Shown piece by piece: positions 37,773 to 47,677 of a DNA stretch of 64,000 bases (the first letter of the stretch is position 1; every line of letters begins with the position of its first letter). This DNA comes from Hydractinia symbiolongicarpus. Taxonomy: Eukaryota > Cnidaria > Hydrozoa > Anthoathecata > Hydractiniidae. The position numbers and the translations under genes are program-made. The stretch lies in the NCBI RefSeq assembly GCF_029227915.1, contig NC_079885.1, positions 5,952,001-6,016,000 of the forward strand. The letters run 5' to 3'. The notes under the pieces are model-generated. The model had not been told where the DNA came from. It was given only the letters and a program-made list of their open reading frames with translations, and did no database searches.

Positions 37773-39480
37773 AAACAAAACACGTGAAAGTGAGGTCAAC
37801 ATGAAAAAGAGGTCAAACAGTAGATACATTTGGTGAGCTGACAACATTGAAGGAAACCATTCATCCTGAACAAGCAGACATTATTGCGCATATTTTTATA
37901 TATTTTAAGAGCAGAAATTTTTGCATTTTTCGCCCCTTTTTGCAAAAGTTTTTTTCTTCAGTAGTATCAAATCAACAAAATGGAAAAGTATTTTCCGCGA
38001 ACTTGCTCGAATTTTTTTTCATTTTTTTTCATTTTAAAAAAGTCACTATACGAAGACTACACGGAGAACCATACACAATAAAAACAAGTCGTAACATGAA
38101 CAAATATCCATTCTTTTTATTTTTCAATAATTAGAATAATCCTAGAGGTCTCCTTTTTCTTCTCTCCGGCATTAAACATTCCCCTAATAACTATCTTATG
38201 TTTAAAAACGTTAAAGTTTCTGTCAAAATGAACTTCTTTTTTTCTTGACCCACTAGACTTTTTTTTGCAAAAGCGCGTTTTTTATCATCGCGAAAAATTC
38301 CATTCACGAAGGTATCTGCTCTTTGGCTATCTCCTCACCCCAAACGCGCTACTTCCGAAATATTCATTGGAAATTTAAGAAAATGACCATTAACAAACAG
38401 ATCTACAAAGAAAGTAAAGTGGAAAATACCCAATGTGGTACGCACATATAAAACAGAGAAGGTATTTAGTAATTCTACCAAAGCTATGATTTATCTTAGT
38501 ATTTCGTTTACACTTTGAATTATTATTTGTAATATTTGTATCTTCTTAATTTTAATTTCTTTTTTTGTAGATAGAAGTTGTATTTTTTAATATTGATGTT
38601 ATAATTGCAAATTATTTGGTTAATCTCTTTCAATTTGATTCAAGTCAATGACTTATTATAAATTCCTATTGGTATCGCGTCTAGTTTGTAGTCACCTCCC
38701 GTTTAACAATACGCTCTGTTTTAACCAGGCGACATAAAAACGCGGGAAAGAAGATGGTTTAATATGCTAAGAAGCTTCGAAAGTGCTTTCCAACGCTGGA
38801 GAAACTTATATCAGTTTCAATTTACATGTATACGTCTGTAACGGAACCTTTAACCTACAAGAAACCTACAAGATTTAGTTGCAGTGGTATACATGTAAAT
38901 ACTACTTTCACTTGATGTTTACTTCTCACGAGATGGAAAAAGAGAAAAAATACTAGTTTTTGATTCTTTAAAGGGACTACTTTTTAAATTTAAAAAATTT
39001 CATCTATTCAGCAAACAGTTTCTGTCAAATGAAAAAAAAAAGGTTTCAATAAACCAAAATTATCTCAGCAGCTGTGTGTACACGGTTGTTAAACTTTTCC
39101 TAACTTTCATAATAACAGAAGACATTGATGCATACGTTGACAGCGGTAAATCTTCATTTATTTTTAAATTCCACAGCTGCCAACATCTCATTTGCACCAA
39201 AACTACTCGATGCAACAAAGCAAACTTCGGACTCTTCGAGGTGAATGTTGCAACGGTGAACACAAATTTAAAACGTTTTTCCAATCGTGAATCTGATCAT
39301 GGACCACTTTTCGTATTCTTGGAGTCTTGAAATAATGGAATGCTTTGTGCTATTCTAAAAAAAAAGGTTCAACTAACAATTTATTTTGAAATTCACTCTT
39401 TACAAGTGTTACATTTTTCAAACACACTATTCGTCAATTTTTTCGAGGTAAATTTCGAGTAGATTAATTTTCGGAAATTA
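37773..39480. other. Intergenic between PDCD6 and the Polinton nest
   Basis: AT-rich sequence without a recognisable gene. An 84-codon frame at 39076-39330 has no known domain. The left limit of the old Polinton could lie anywhere in this stretch, because no terminal inverted repeat of it was found. Confidence 0.4.
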
Positions 39481-39489
39481 CTAACAACA

Positions 39490-40046
39490 AAGGTTCTTTG
39501 CATGATAAATTTTAAATGCCTCGTGCTTATCACTTTTCCTTGTTTTGTACCTCTTGTGAGTAGCTCCACACGCTCTCGTTACTTTTTGCTGCATCTTTTC
39601 TTTTAGCACCATGTAGCGCTGCTTTTCCTGTATAGAAGGCTAAATTCGTAGTCGCTTACAACCCCATTTACGATTGCCTTGGATATTAAATCAACGATCG
39701 AATTTAGTTTGAACTCAGAAAGTAGTCTTATACTCTTATGCTTCTGCGTCTTTACCCCAATCTTTTCGACGCATTCTTAAACCTGCCTGGTCGATCTCCA
39801 TAGCCAGCGTTTCCATTGGCTTGCTTGTTGATAATAGTCGCTAGATCCTTAAATCTATGCAAACCGTTCATGATCTCGACGCAGATAAAATTTTTGCGAG
39901 GCGCCACCTTTCTGATGGTTTATACTTTATATTTTCAAGCTTGTAGGTTGAATACTATTGAACTTTAAAGCGATCCTCGTAAACTGACCTAGGTGGTCGT
40001 CAAATATCGTAGGTTTGACGATTTCTGTGATATAGAGTTGTTTCAT
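39490..40046 (-). pseudogene. Old Polinton: fused remnants of penton-like and membrane-protein genes
   Basis: The minus strand from 40046 (an ATG) reads LYITEIVKPTIFDDHLGQ and TRIALK, which match the start of the young element's penton-like gene (42810-43478). A later block (about 39780-39590) reads SIRLLSEFKLNSIVDLISKA, matching the C-terminal half of the young 42162-42809 protein. The region between, covering most of the penton-like gene and the membrane segment, is deleted. Several stops and frameshifts are present. Confidence 0.75.
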
Positions 40047-40065
40047 TTGTCTGTTACAACGAAAA

Positions 40066-40223
40066 ATGAACATTTACTCGTAGAATCCAAAGCTAATTAC
40101 AAGTCGAAGCAAGGAGGGTGGCCTCTGCGTAACACAAAGCTTGAGCATCAAAATCTGTACATATCGATGAGTAACGCTCATATACCTGTGGTATTCCGAA
40201 TTTACCAGGTATCCCATAAGGAT
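40066..40223 (+). pseudogene. Old Polinton: 5' part of the 43495-type structural gene
   Basis: It starts with an ATG at 40066, 19 bases from the start of the divergent penton-like remnant. A stop codon soon follows. In-frame sequence then gives GWPLRNTKLEHQNLYIS, matching WPLGVTNLEHQDLYVS of the young copies. It is cut at 40223 by the young Polinton and resumes at 60149. It is the same gene as the 62185-62800 fragment. Confidence 0.8.
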
Positions 40224-40542
40224 ATTAGTAGTAGGGAGTAATTATAATCAGGTTTTCGCTCCTTCCACACCTTTACCCCTAAAAAAAACCCGCTTACACC
40301 ACTTCCACCACCACCTCCATCCCAAAACAAGTAAAAACTAAATCTTATGCTGATATCAACACATAATAATATATAAATACCAATCACCAACACATAATAA
40401 TATATAATGTAAGATATATTTGTCTTCATCAACGCATGCGCAAAGGTATATATGCTATTATACAGAATATGAGTAAAATTATCATGACCACACAAAAAAT
40501 GCTGGTTGAAATTAAAATCTACCTATAATAAAGATGAGTTGG
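40224..40542 (+). repeat. Left terminal inverted repeat of the young Polinton
   Basis: It matches the complement of 59866-60148 from the tip through the promoter to the first codons of the outermost gene (ATGAGTTGG against ATGAATTGG). The left copy has about 35 extra bases (a CCACCACCACC tract near 40301-40335). Both copies contain a short direct repeat, aacacataataatatataa, twice. Terminal inverted repeats are the replication origins for protein-primed polymerases. Confidence 0.9.
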
Positions 40543-40995
40543 AGGCAAGAAAGATGGAAAATATCGGTAGAAGAGGATCCCCCAGTGGTAAGGTATGTAC
40601 CGGACCAATTCAAAACACGGGAAATGTGCAACAAGGTTGTTCAAAAGAACCCCTAGCTATTCAAGTATACCCCCGACAGGTTCAAGACGCGGGACATGTA
40701 CACTATGGCGGTTGGGGAGTATCCAGGGATGCTCAGACATGTTCCTGACAGGTTCAAGACGCAAGACATGTGCAATATGGCGGCTCGACTCGAGTTTGTT
40801 CCGGACTGGTTCGTGACCCGGGACATGTGTAGTAGCACTGAACTTCGATTGCTCGAGGCTTATCGTCAGCGGAAAGCGGAGAAGGCAAGGATTAAGGAGG
40901 AGCTGCTTCCATTGGTCTGGCATCCCGACAGAGTTATAGGCTGGTGCTTCTTGGAAGATGAAAAGGCGGACCTCAAGCTCTTGTGGAGTAAATAA
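40534..40995 (+). pseudogene. DUF4116-like repeat protein (PD-x-F-K-T-x-x-M-C repeats)
   Basis: The ATG at 40534 lies inside the terminal repeat, directly after TATAATAAAG. The frame runs 153 codons with one in-frame TAG (about 40651). It contains four short repeats of the type VPDRFKTQDMC / TPDRFKTRDMY / VPDWFVTRDMC. A charged helix follows, and the C-terminus has WHPDRVIGWCFLEDEK. Similar PDxFKTxxMC repeat proteins (DUF4116-like) are known from giant viruses and cnidarian Polinton-like elements; the molecular role is unknown. No frameshift was seen, so a single stop is the only visible lesion. Confidence 0.75.
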
Positions 40996-40998
40996 ACG

Positions 40999-41163
40999 AT
41001 GAAGGAACAATGCGATGAATGTGGGATTGATCTTGATAAATATGACAGATGTGATAAGTGTGGACGGAGGCTAATAATTAAAGGAAGGATGCTCTGTTGG
41101 CAGCACTATATGATGTATATAACGTATAATGGAGGTTACTGTGTTTGTAAAATTCCTAGTTGA
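40999..41163 (+). CDS. Small zinc-ribbon-like protein, 54 residues
   Basis: The ATG at 40999 follows TAAATAAACG, four bases after the preceding gene's stop. The 54-residue product has two CxxC pairs (CDEC and CDKC) and two further cysteines near the end (CVC), a zinc-ribbon pattern. It also contains a basic stretch (CGRRLIIKGR). The frame is intact. Small zinc-binding proteins of this kind often bind nucleic acid or act as transcription factors in large DNA viruses, but the function here is unknown. It was found from the motif position rather than from length. Confidence 0.6.
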   Translation: MKEQCDECGIDLDKYDRCDKCGRRLIIKGRMLCWQHYMMYITYNGGYCVCKIPS

Positions 41164-41188
41164 GGGTTCAATTTCCATAAATAAAGGG

Positions 41189-41798
41189 ATGTTCAAATTT
41201 TACAATAACTTCGTAGAGACGAGAGATTTTTTCAGTGAACCAACAGTACTTTATATTGATGATGTTCAGCTTGAGAATATAGTACTTACCTATACAAGCC
41301 AACAAAGGTAAAGATGCTAGATTTGTGATCGGATTTAAAAATGACAGCAGGATATCGTCGCTATTGATCATAACGCCAAAGGGGGTGTATTCAAACGGTG
41401 CATCTAGATATATTGATGGCTCGTCGCTTACTATGTCATTCGATTTACATCAACATCCAAAATGGGTGTATAAATATCAGAGTATTTTGGCTAGGATTGA
41501 GAAACTATATGATAGTGAATTCTCGATCTCATCTGTTAAAAATGGTAAATATAGTAGTACCAAGGTTAAGGAATGGGATAGCAAAATGACCACTGATTTT
41601 TACGACGCCTAAGTACCTGAAAAGCAGCCATGTGAATGTACGGCTATCATCAAGCTATCCAGCATTTATCGAGCGGGATCTAAAAATTATCTACAGGTCC
41701 TGCTTGAGGAGTGTAAATATAAGCCTATGCAACAACCTTTAAAAATTCGGCATATTATCGGTTCAGATGATGACGAGGACTCATTCATTGTGGTATAG
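41189..41798 (+). pseudogene. Conserved Polinton protein of unknown function
   Basis: The start at 41189 follows ATAAATAAAGGG. The first frame (MFKFYNNFVETRDFFSEP..) shifts by one base near 41290-41300 into a second frame (..GKDARFVIGFKNDSR..). That frame has one in-frame TAA (41610) and then continues (CECTAIIKLSSIYR..) to an acidic end with the stop at 41796. The intact product would be about 200 residues. I know no function. Compact beta-rich composition and the position among nucleic-acid-binding genes leave a single-strand-binding role possible, but this is only a guess. Confidence 0.6.
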
Positions 41799-41813
41799 TA
41801 AGACCCGATATAT

Positions 41814-41839
41814 TTTTGTATACAATGTTGTATACAAAA
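41814..41839. promoter_or_regulatory. Inverted repeat before the SAP-type gene
   Basis: Two 12-base arms (TTTTGTATACAA and its complement) with a two-base spacer end directly at AATAAAC before the ATG at 41846. It may be an operator-like binding site or a transcript hairpin at the end of the preceding gene. Confidence 0.55.
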
Positions 41840-41845
41840 TAAACT

Positions 41846-42120
41846 ATGAACGATTTAAAAAAAGAGGCCAGAGAATTGGGAATACGTGGCTACTCCACCC
41901 TCAAGAGGGCTGATCTTATAGCTGCGCTTAATAAGGTAAAATTTAAAGATATTGCAACACAAACCCTTGGGCCTCATTGCAAACCATGTCTAGAAATCAC
42001 AGCTATGAAAATATTGGATGAGTACATAAGGGGTCTCGAGGTAAAACAAAAAAAAATGTCGTATACGATGGTGATTTTATGATTGATAAAGATACCGGTG
42101 AAGTGCTTGGCGTTGTATAA
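41846..42120 (+). pseudogene. SAP-domain-like DNA-binding protein, frameshifted
   Basis: The start follows AAAATAAACT. The N-terminal part, LKKEARELGIRGYSTLKRADLIAAL, split here only by description, is a clear SAP motif: a two-helix DNA-binding fold. A conserved helix with CKPCLEITAMKILDEYIRGLE follows. At a run of nine A (about 42049-42057) the frame shifts by one base, and the other frame continues to DTGEVLGVV and a stop at 42120. The total is about 90 residues. SAP proteins bind AT-rich DNA; a role in genome packaging or replication is possible. Confidence 0.65.
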
Positions 42121-42142
42121 TGTATTGTTAACAATACATTAT
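42117..42142. promoter_or_regulatory. Perfect 26-bp palindrome between convergent genes
   Basis: Centred on GTTAAC, the arm ATAATGTATTGTT and its complement abut without spacer. It overlaps the stop codon of the SAP-type gene (+) and lies just before the 3' end of the minus-strand gene at 42162. A hairpin-type 3' end or processing signal for both convergent transcripts is the simplest idea. Confidence 0.6.
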
Positions 42143-42161
42143 GAATATTTAGGTGGTGCCT

Positions 42162-42809
42162 CTAGGTAGCGCTGACATACTTCGCAGACTGCAAGTTTTT
42201 TAACAATTCTACTCTCGCCTCATCGCGACCTTTGGCGACAAGTGCCTGTCTCTCGTGTTCATTGATCGTCTCCACAATCTTTTTCGTGCGTTGTCGAATC
42301 TGCTTCTTGAGCAGCATATAGTGTTGTTTCTCTTGGTTTATTAGTGAAAATTCATAATCACTTATCACTCCATTTTCGATGGCTTTCGAAATCAAATCAA
42401 CTATTGAATTCAGCTTAGTCTCTGCAAGGAGTCTTATTGAGTCATGTTTCTTACGTTTGTAGTTCAATTTCTTCCCACCCTGTTTTAGGGCTGTCTGCCC
42501 TACTCCCACGGCGATGGCTATACCACCCATAGCGACGGCCAGAGGAACTCCGATTCCAGATAACATACTCGAAATACCAACACCTAAGGTGATAGCACTT
42601 ATTGCTAATAGTCCGTGATCCATGTAGTGTACCCATGTTCCATGCATTCCAAATTTTTTAGCGGGTTTTTCACGCTGTTTAATTTCACTTCGCAGAAAAT
42701 GTTCTATTTCCTCTATTTTCTTTAATCTATAAATATGCCCCTCGTTATTCTCATGATCTGGAGCACTCGGTGGTAAGCTCGGGTATAATTTCATAACATC
42801 ATCATTCAT
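42162..42809 (-). CDS. Membrane protein with coiled-coil C-terminus, unknown function
   Basis: This 215-residue protein is one of the few intact genes of the element. The N-terminal 60 residues are charged. Residues about 72-115 form one or two hydrophobic segments (GLLAISAITLGVGISSMLSG and LAVAMGGIAIAVGVG). The rest is a long helical stretch (KHDSIRLLAETKLNSIVDL..) with repeated charged heptads. Similar proteins occur next to the penton-like gene in the old element here, so it belongs to the conserved block. It is adjacent to the penton-like gene (start 42809, stop of the neighbour at 42810). The layout with a short membrane hairpin and long helix suggests a virion membrane or entry-related component, but this is inference. 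Confidence 0.7.
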   Translation of the reverse strand: MNDDVMKLYPSLPPSAPDHENNEGHIYRLKKIEEIEHFLRSEIKQREKPAKKFGMHGTWVHYMDHGLLAISAITLGVGISSMLSGIGVPLAVAMGGIAIAVGVGQTALKQGGKKLNYKRKKHDSIRLLAETKLNSIVDLISKAIENGVISDYEFSLINQEKQHYMLLKKQIRQRTKKIVETINEHERQALVAKGRDEARVELLKNLQSAKYVSAT

Positions 42810-43478
42810 TCATTCTATGAGTATAACCATCGTTAGTCCTACGAATGAAACGCTTTTATCATAATGATGTTTATCCGTCAACATAAACTCAAGGCGATCA
42901 GTCGAACCTTTCAATCGAATATATACCGTGTTCTCAAAAGTCCATGTCAACATGTCTCCCCATTTATTTTCTTTTGTTGGAAGTACCGCTAGGGTTTTCG
43001 ATTTTTTCCCATCCAATAGGGCATGGTTTTCATCTAATTGAGGGCAAACAAGTCGTAACCTGTGATATACATCAGTTTTGTAGAATGAATCGTAATCACC
43101 CTTCATATAGTATTTTTCACTGGGATCATAGGGTAGACCTAATAGCTCTTGCAGTTGTCGATGAATCACCACCGTGTATCCGTTATTGACCCTAAGCCTG
43201 CATAGTCCATTTTTCAGAACAAACAGCTTAATCCTATCCTGTGCCTGACTGTTTACAATGGCCGCCAAATCCTCTATCCTATACAGGCCGTTCATGATTT
43301 CAACCCTAATCTCCCTCTGGTCAGGCTCCACTTTCCGGATGGTGAAATCATTATTACTGTGGAGGTTCAACCATGTAGGTCGAATGCTAATTTGCTTAAG
43401 AGCTATCCTCGTGTCCTGCCCTAGGTAGTCCTCAAATATCGTAGGTTTATCTATATCCGTAACATACAGTTATTTTAT
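42810..43478 (-). pseudogene. Penton-like minor capsid candidate (single jelly roll), copy A
   Basis: From position 43478 the frame encodes about 222 residues. The expected start codon reads ATA and the third codon is a stop, judged by alignment with the old copy at 40046; otherwise the frame is open to 42810. The N-terminal motif RIALKQISIRPTW, then NGLYRIEDLAAIVN, LLGLP, and the C-terminal strand pair RLEFMLTDK.. VGLTMVILIE follow the pattern of Polinton PX / penton-base-like minor capsid proteins. The family forms the vertex capsomer. It is divergent from the 43495 gene with 16 bases between starts. Fold assignment rests on pattern recognition only. Confidence 0.6.
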
Positions 43479-43494
43479 CTTTTTTTAAAGAAAC

Positions 43495-44612
43495 ATGAAT
43501 ATATATATAGCTATAATCCCAATGCAAGGTACATCTCTAATAGAAGTGAGTGGCCTCTCGGTGTAACTAACTTGGAGCATCAGGACCTCTACGTGTCTAC
43601 GACTCAGCACATTTACATAGCCTTCCCACAGTTCACCAAGTATCCCATCAAAGTTCCAACGACCTATCTCAATGATTCCGTGAGTGTAAATTGGAAGGGA
43701 CAAGCCTTGGATTATTGGAATATCCAGATGAATTTCGCTTGTCATTGCGTGACAACGGCGTTGGGGATCTCTGCCAAGGACATGACAGGTTCCGTGCCTC
43801 TCGTTAACGCCATCTTTAAATTCCACATCTATTACCACGTGCGACGCATCCTCGCGAGGATGAAAGTACCCATGCCATACGAACAAGGATTTTCACAGTA
43901 CGAAAACCCATACTCGAGCTCCGGATACGCCCAGTTATGCTGCGAATATGGTGTAGATCCTAATAGTCTCTACAAGTTCAAAGCCCTGGTATCATCGTTG
44001 ACGAGTGGTAGATGGTGGCCGCAGGTTGATGGTGATTGGACCAAATTCATTATGCCAACAAGTAAAGGTCTGACATCGGAGGGCCTAACCAAGCTTAGTG
44101 AAAGTATACACGTTTACGTGATTTTACTACTAGGATCTCAAGCGAGTGCAAAGGCCTCAATCCTAGGCTCTAACGCCGACAACTATACAGCTAGACAGAT
44201 CCTCCTGCAGAAATTTGAAGCCATGGTTCAACGTCAAGAGAATGTAGGCCAAGACATTAACGAGTATCAAAAGGTGCTCCAGTACGCACGAACTCCAGTA
44301 AACTTCGCCGTGATGCCCAGCGTGTACATGCTCCCAAGCGATATATCACTGAGGATCGGAAAGATTGTGGGGTATAACAATAACATTTTAATCGCGCCTT
44401 CTAACACAGGTGTGAGTGTGAAGCGAGACCTGAACATAGGTCATACTGTCAAACATAAGGCATCCTTCACCATACCTCGCCGTGATATCACAGACCATGC
44501 GGCTGCCGCGCCCCTTTCCAAGAAAGTCCACAGGCAGCATGCGGATACCAAGGCCACCGTTATGACGTTGGGATTAGGAGTGATCCTCGCGATTATATGG
44601 TTAAGGAGATAG
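43495..44612 (+). pseudogene. Conserved Polinton structural-type protein with C-terminal membrane anchor, copy A
   Basis: The ATG at 43495 is followed by a TA repeat (ATATATATAG) that puts the start out of frame with the long frame (open from before 43495 to 44612). The old copy at 40066 supports this start. The long frame, about 370 residues, has LYVSTTQHIYIAFPQF, SVNWKGQALDYWNIQMNF, a central repeat-free helical region, and a final hydrophobic helix (VMTLGLGVILAIIWLRR). I do not know its function. Conservation next to capsid genes in both Polintons suggests a virion protein. It is the gene that was hit by the younger Polinton in the old element. Confidence 0.65.
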
Positions 44613-44661
44613 ATGTCATAGTTGTCTGATAAGCCAGTGGCTTACCAGAACGTTCACTACT

Positions 44662-45920
44662 CTACAATCTCTTCCCACTCCTCCTGTTACCTACATACGC
44701 TACAACTATACCCACAGCACCTGTGATGTCCAGGTAGAGGTGTCTTGCTACATACTCCACAACTTTGGCAGCGACCCTGAAAAAGAACGACACCACGCTG
44801 CCAATGATTCCAGGAAGGGCTGCACCTGCCTTGCCTGCTAGGTATTTGAGAAATTTTCCAAGTCTCTCCAGCTGCTTTAGAACAAACCTTTTGCTACCAC
44901 CACCTCCTCCAGCACCTGCTGCTGCCCCACTACCTCCAGTGACGGCGAACACAATGGTAGAGACCAACAATGCAACAGCAGAAACGATACTAGCTATAGT
45001 TATTCCTTGTTCCTTAAATATGATTGTCAGTTTATCCCGTAAGGATGTGTCGTCCTCAGCAATTTTCATCAGCTCGGACTTAATAGATCTCAGTTGCTTA
45101 AAAACCTCGGAGGCGAGTAGACCGTGCCTACCCAGCTCATCCGTCTTATCTTCCTTCAATTTCTTCAATTCATTCTCAAGATCATTAATATCCTGAAGCC
45201 TTCGTACCCCGGGCTTCTGCTTTTCAAGTTCTTTCAACTTACCCTCTTTCGTACTTATCTCGCAGATTTTCAATTTCGACCTTTAACTTTCTCTTAACTT
45301 TCTTTCTCCGCGAACGAAGTATCTACATAACCCTCTATGTCACGAGCAAAATTTTGAATGCTATCAATTGTTTGAATTTCAATATCCTCTTTACCCCAAG
45401 TCTCATCACCCTTCTTAACAAGAACATCAACCTCCAGCGCAAGGTTCTGATCCTGTGTCCGACCACCATTATTGGGTGTAGAGACATACTTGGTGAAGCC
45501 CATATCGCGAATATCTTGAGCCGTAAGGCCATATTTGTGTAACGTACTTAATGCTAGGAACCCTGTCCCATTCTCCTTCGTAACCCTTATAACTTTGAAA
45601 AAAAGCTGTTCCCCTTCACGTGTAAAGCTACCCCTGGTGATGTTGATATCTATCAGGGTTTTATCCAGAGGTCCCAGGTCTTGATTATTTAGATGTGTGT
45701 AGAAAGCACTTACCTCTTCCTCTAGTATAGATTTTGTTATTCTATCAAGTGTATCTCCCTGCTGCTCCGTCGTGGTATCTCTTGCTGGGCTGGATCCCTG
45801 CACGTCTTTGAGCCCACGGAACTCCTGAGGCACAAGGAGTTCACTAAGGACATTCTCGGGCCCAAGATCATCCATCTGAATACCTTCAAAGTCTCCTTCA
45901 TATCCCGGATTATCTGTCAT
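44662..45920 (-). pseudogene. Coiled-coil and membrane protein, frameshifted, copy A
   Basis: Start at 45920 after GAAAATAA. The first frame (208 codons, 45920-45294) is an acidic N-terminal domain. It shifts near 45297 into a short Lys-rich helix (KLKVEIENLRDKYERG) and again near 45250 into the last frame (to 44662). That frame holds a coiled coil, a hydrophobic helix (ASIVSAVALLVSTIVFAVTG), a Gly/Ala linker and two further hydrophobic segments. Together this is one gene of about 415 codons with two frameshifts, shared by copy B. The old element has the same gene at 62760-63680. Likely a virion or membrane protein (inference). Confidence 0.6.
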
Positions 45921-45948
45921 TTATTTTCAAAAAAACCACTATAAATAA
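45921..45948. promoter_or_regulatory. Compact divergent promoter, copy A
   Basis: Only 28 bases separate the start codons of the coiled-coil gene (-) and the capsid candidate (+). Each start is preceded directly by an AATAA motif (ATTTATTTTC on one side, CTATAAATAAATG on the other). Copy B has the same at 51424-51451. Confidence 0.65.
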
Positions 45949-47215
45949 ATGTCTGTTTTCGGAACAAAATTAGATCCGCACAAGGAGGTAAAAAGATGAC
46001 GGCGATGAAAGGCAAGAAACAGCGTGTCAAGGTGAGTCCCCTCCACGATTAACCAGAACGAAGATTTGCATGTGGATATTCCTAATATTGGGGAAAATAA
46101 TATAATTTTTCCCGGTTCAATCAAGTTGCCGTTTGACTTGGAATTGACTGGCACAAACACCAAGCGTACTATAGTCTCTAATATCGGCAAAGCCTTGGTA
46201 CAGAGCTTACGTTGAATGGTAATGAATTACAGAACATCGCCGACTATAATATCTTCGCAACATACAAGGACCTATGGCTGCCCAAATTTGAACGTGATAA
46301 CAACCTGATTTTAGAGGGCATAAATCCTAATGATAACACCATTGCCGCTCTAATGGTGAAGACTAGCGGCCACGTGTGGAATGATGAAAAAAGGCGATTG
46401 CTGCGGCGTATGGTAATACGTTCTGTATACCCCTGGGTAAAATGTTCGAGTTGACGAGGGACATCCCGTTTTATCAGCCAGGCTTATACGATCGGCTTCA
46501 ATTTGTCTTGCATTTTGCAACATACGGTGACGTAATCAAAGATAGCGGTACACCAGCTGCGGGCTCTACAGGTGCAAAGCCAGCTGATGCCGCGTACAAG
46601 ATCACAAACATTTCGCTCGAATTTGATAAAGTGACCAACGAAGAATTAGCGAGTGCGATGATGTCGAGATATTCCCGTCTCGCGTAGCGCTATGAAAGGA
46701 TCCTTCGCAGCAGGGTTGTGACTCTGAAAAAATCAGACACGAGTTACAACTTGCAAATCGATACTCCAGCCGCCAAGAGTCTTAAAGGTATACTACTGCT
46801 ATTTCAGGATCCCGGTGTAGCTAAAGACTATGCTGGTAACAATGAAAAATTCTCCAACCCGAAGATCGAGAAAATCTCTAATACTATTAAAGGTCCACCT
46901 AATGCATTGTATAGCCACGCGATGATGCCAAAGGACCACCTAGAGCAAGTAGCGGGGCTCTTCGGATCCCATGATTCTATCGTGACCATTGGTCAGTTCT
47001 TTACGGAGAGGTATGGGCTCTTTGTCGACTTCCGAGCCTCTCCCGACGATACACTGCGCGGTTCAGGGCGACCTCTACAGAGGTTGAGCGACGGTATAAC
47101 TTTGCACATCACGAAGAAGGCGGATGGAACTGGGGATATCAAGTACTGCGTGTACTTGTTGATAGATGCTCAATTGAATATCCTAGGGGGTCGTTTTTAT
47201 TCAGTAGAATATTAA
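45949..47215 (+). pseudogene. Capsid protein candidate (MCP-type), copy A
   Basis: The gene probably starts at 45949 (after TATAAATAA) or at the in-frame ATG 45996. It encodes about 400 residues with VDIPNIGENNIIFPGSI, DLELTGTNTKRTIV, a block around YKDLWLPKFERD, PFYQPGLYDRLQFVL, SLKGILLLFQDP and a final RFYSVEY. Similar proteins are widespread in cnidarian Polintons, where I take them to be a jelly-roll capsid protein; the fold is not proved by sequence here. Lesions: frameshift near 46212 and a TAG at 46685 (both shared with copy B), plus private changes (5-base loss at 46031, 6-base gain near 46340, one A lost at 46389). Confidence 0.65.
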
Positions 47216-47261
47216 GAGCATCAAAATTTGTTTTTGTAGATTCAAGACCTACAAAATAAAC

Positions 47262-47657
47262 ATGGCAATCAGCGTCCTCGTAGCGGGTGCTGCTATAAAT
47301 GCATTAGCGTTCAGCGGATCAAATTTTCTGTTTTCAAAACTGTCAAGACATAGCGACGAAGAAAAGAAACGGCATAACCTTACCGTTGAAAAAATACAAG
47401 CTGCTCAAAGCCAATGGGTGCGGGATCGTCAAGCGAAGATCGATTGGTACAATCAGCAGCGGGAGCTTAAGCGTCAAGCTGGAGAAGGTTTGAAAGAGTT
47501 GGACGAAGGCCTGCGACAGTACTATATAGCAACGATCGAGAAGGCTCCCAAACTCTCCGAGTACTATATACCCAGCAAACAACAAGCCGACGGAGAGTTG
47601 GCGTTCATTCTTAGTTCCTTGGCCCTTTTGGGGTTCGTAGCGTACAAATGGATGTAA
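47262..47657 (+). CDS. Small membrane protein with central coiled coil, copy A
   Basis: 131 residues, start after CAAAATAAAC. The N-terminus is hydrophobic (SVLVAGAAINALAFSGSNFL). The middle is a charged helix (KKRHNLTVEKIQAAQSQWVRDRQ..) and the C-terminus a second hydrophobic helix (LAFILSSLALLGFVAYKWM). It is intact in both copies A and B, unlike its neighbours. A possible role is in the virion membrane or in bridging membrane and capsid. No named family recognised. Confidence 0.65.
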   Translation: MAISVLVAGAAINALAFSGSNFLFSKLSRHSDEEKKRHNLTVEKIQAAQSQWVRDRQAKIDWYNQQRELKRQAGEGLKELDEGLRQYYIATIEKAPKLSEYYIPSKQQADGELAFILSSLALLGFVAYKWM

Positions 47658-47677
47658 TCGTTTTTGATATATAATAA

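Noticed and set aside
41129-41188. Upstream extension of the 41189 gene (from the ATG at 41129)
   Set aside because: It overlaps the zinc-ribbon gene in another frame, and the start motif stands at 41189.
43485-43886. 133-codon minus-strand frame opposite the 43495 gene (copy at 48988-49389)
   Set aside because: Antisense to a conserved gene, not matched by an open frame in the old element.
44765-45196. 143-codon Pro/Ser-rich frame opposite the coiled-coil gene (and its copy at 50268-50699)
   Set aside because: Antisense shadow of the Gly/Ala linker and hydrophobic segments; no start motif precedes it.
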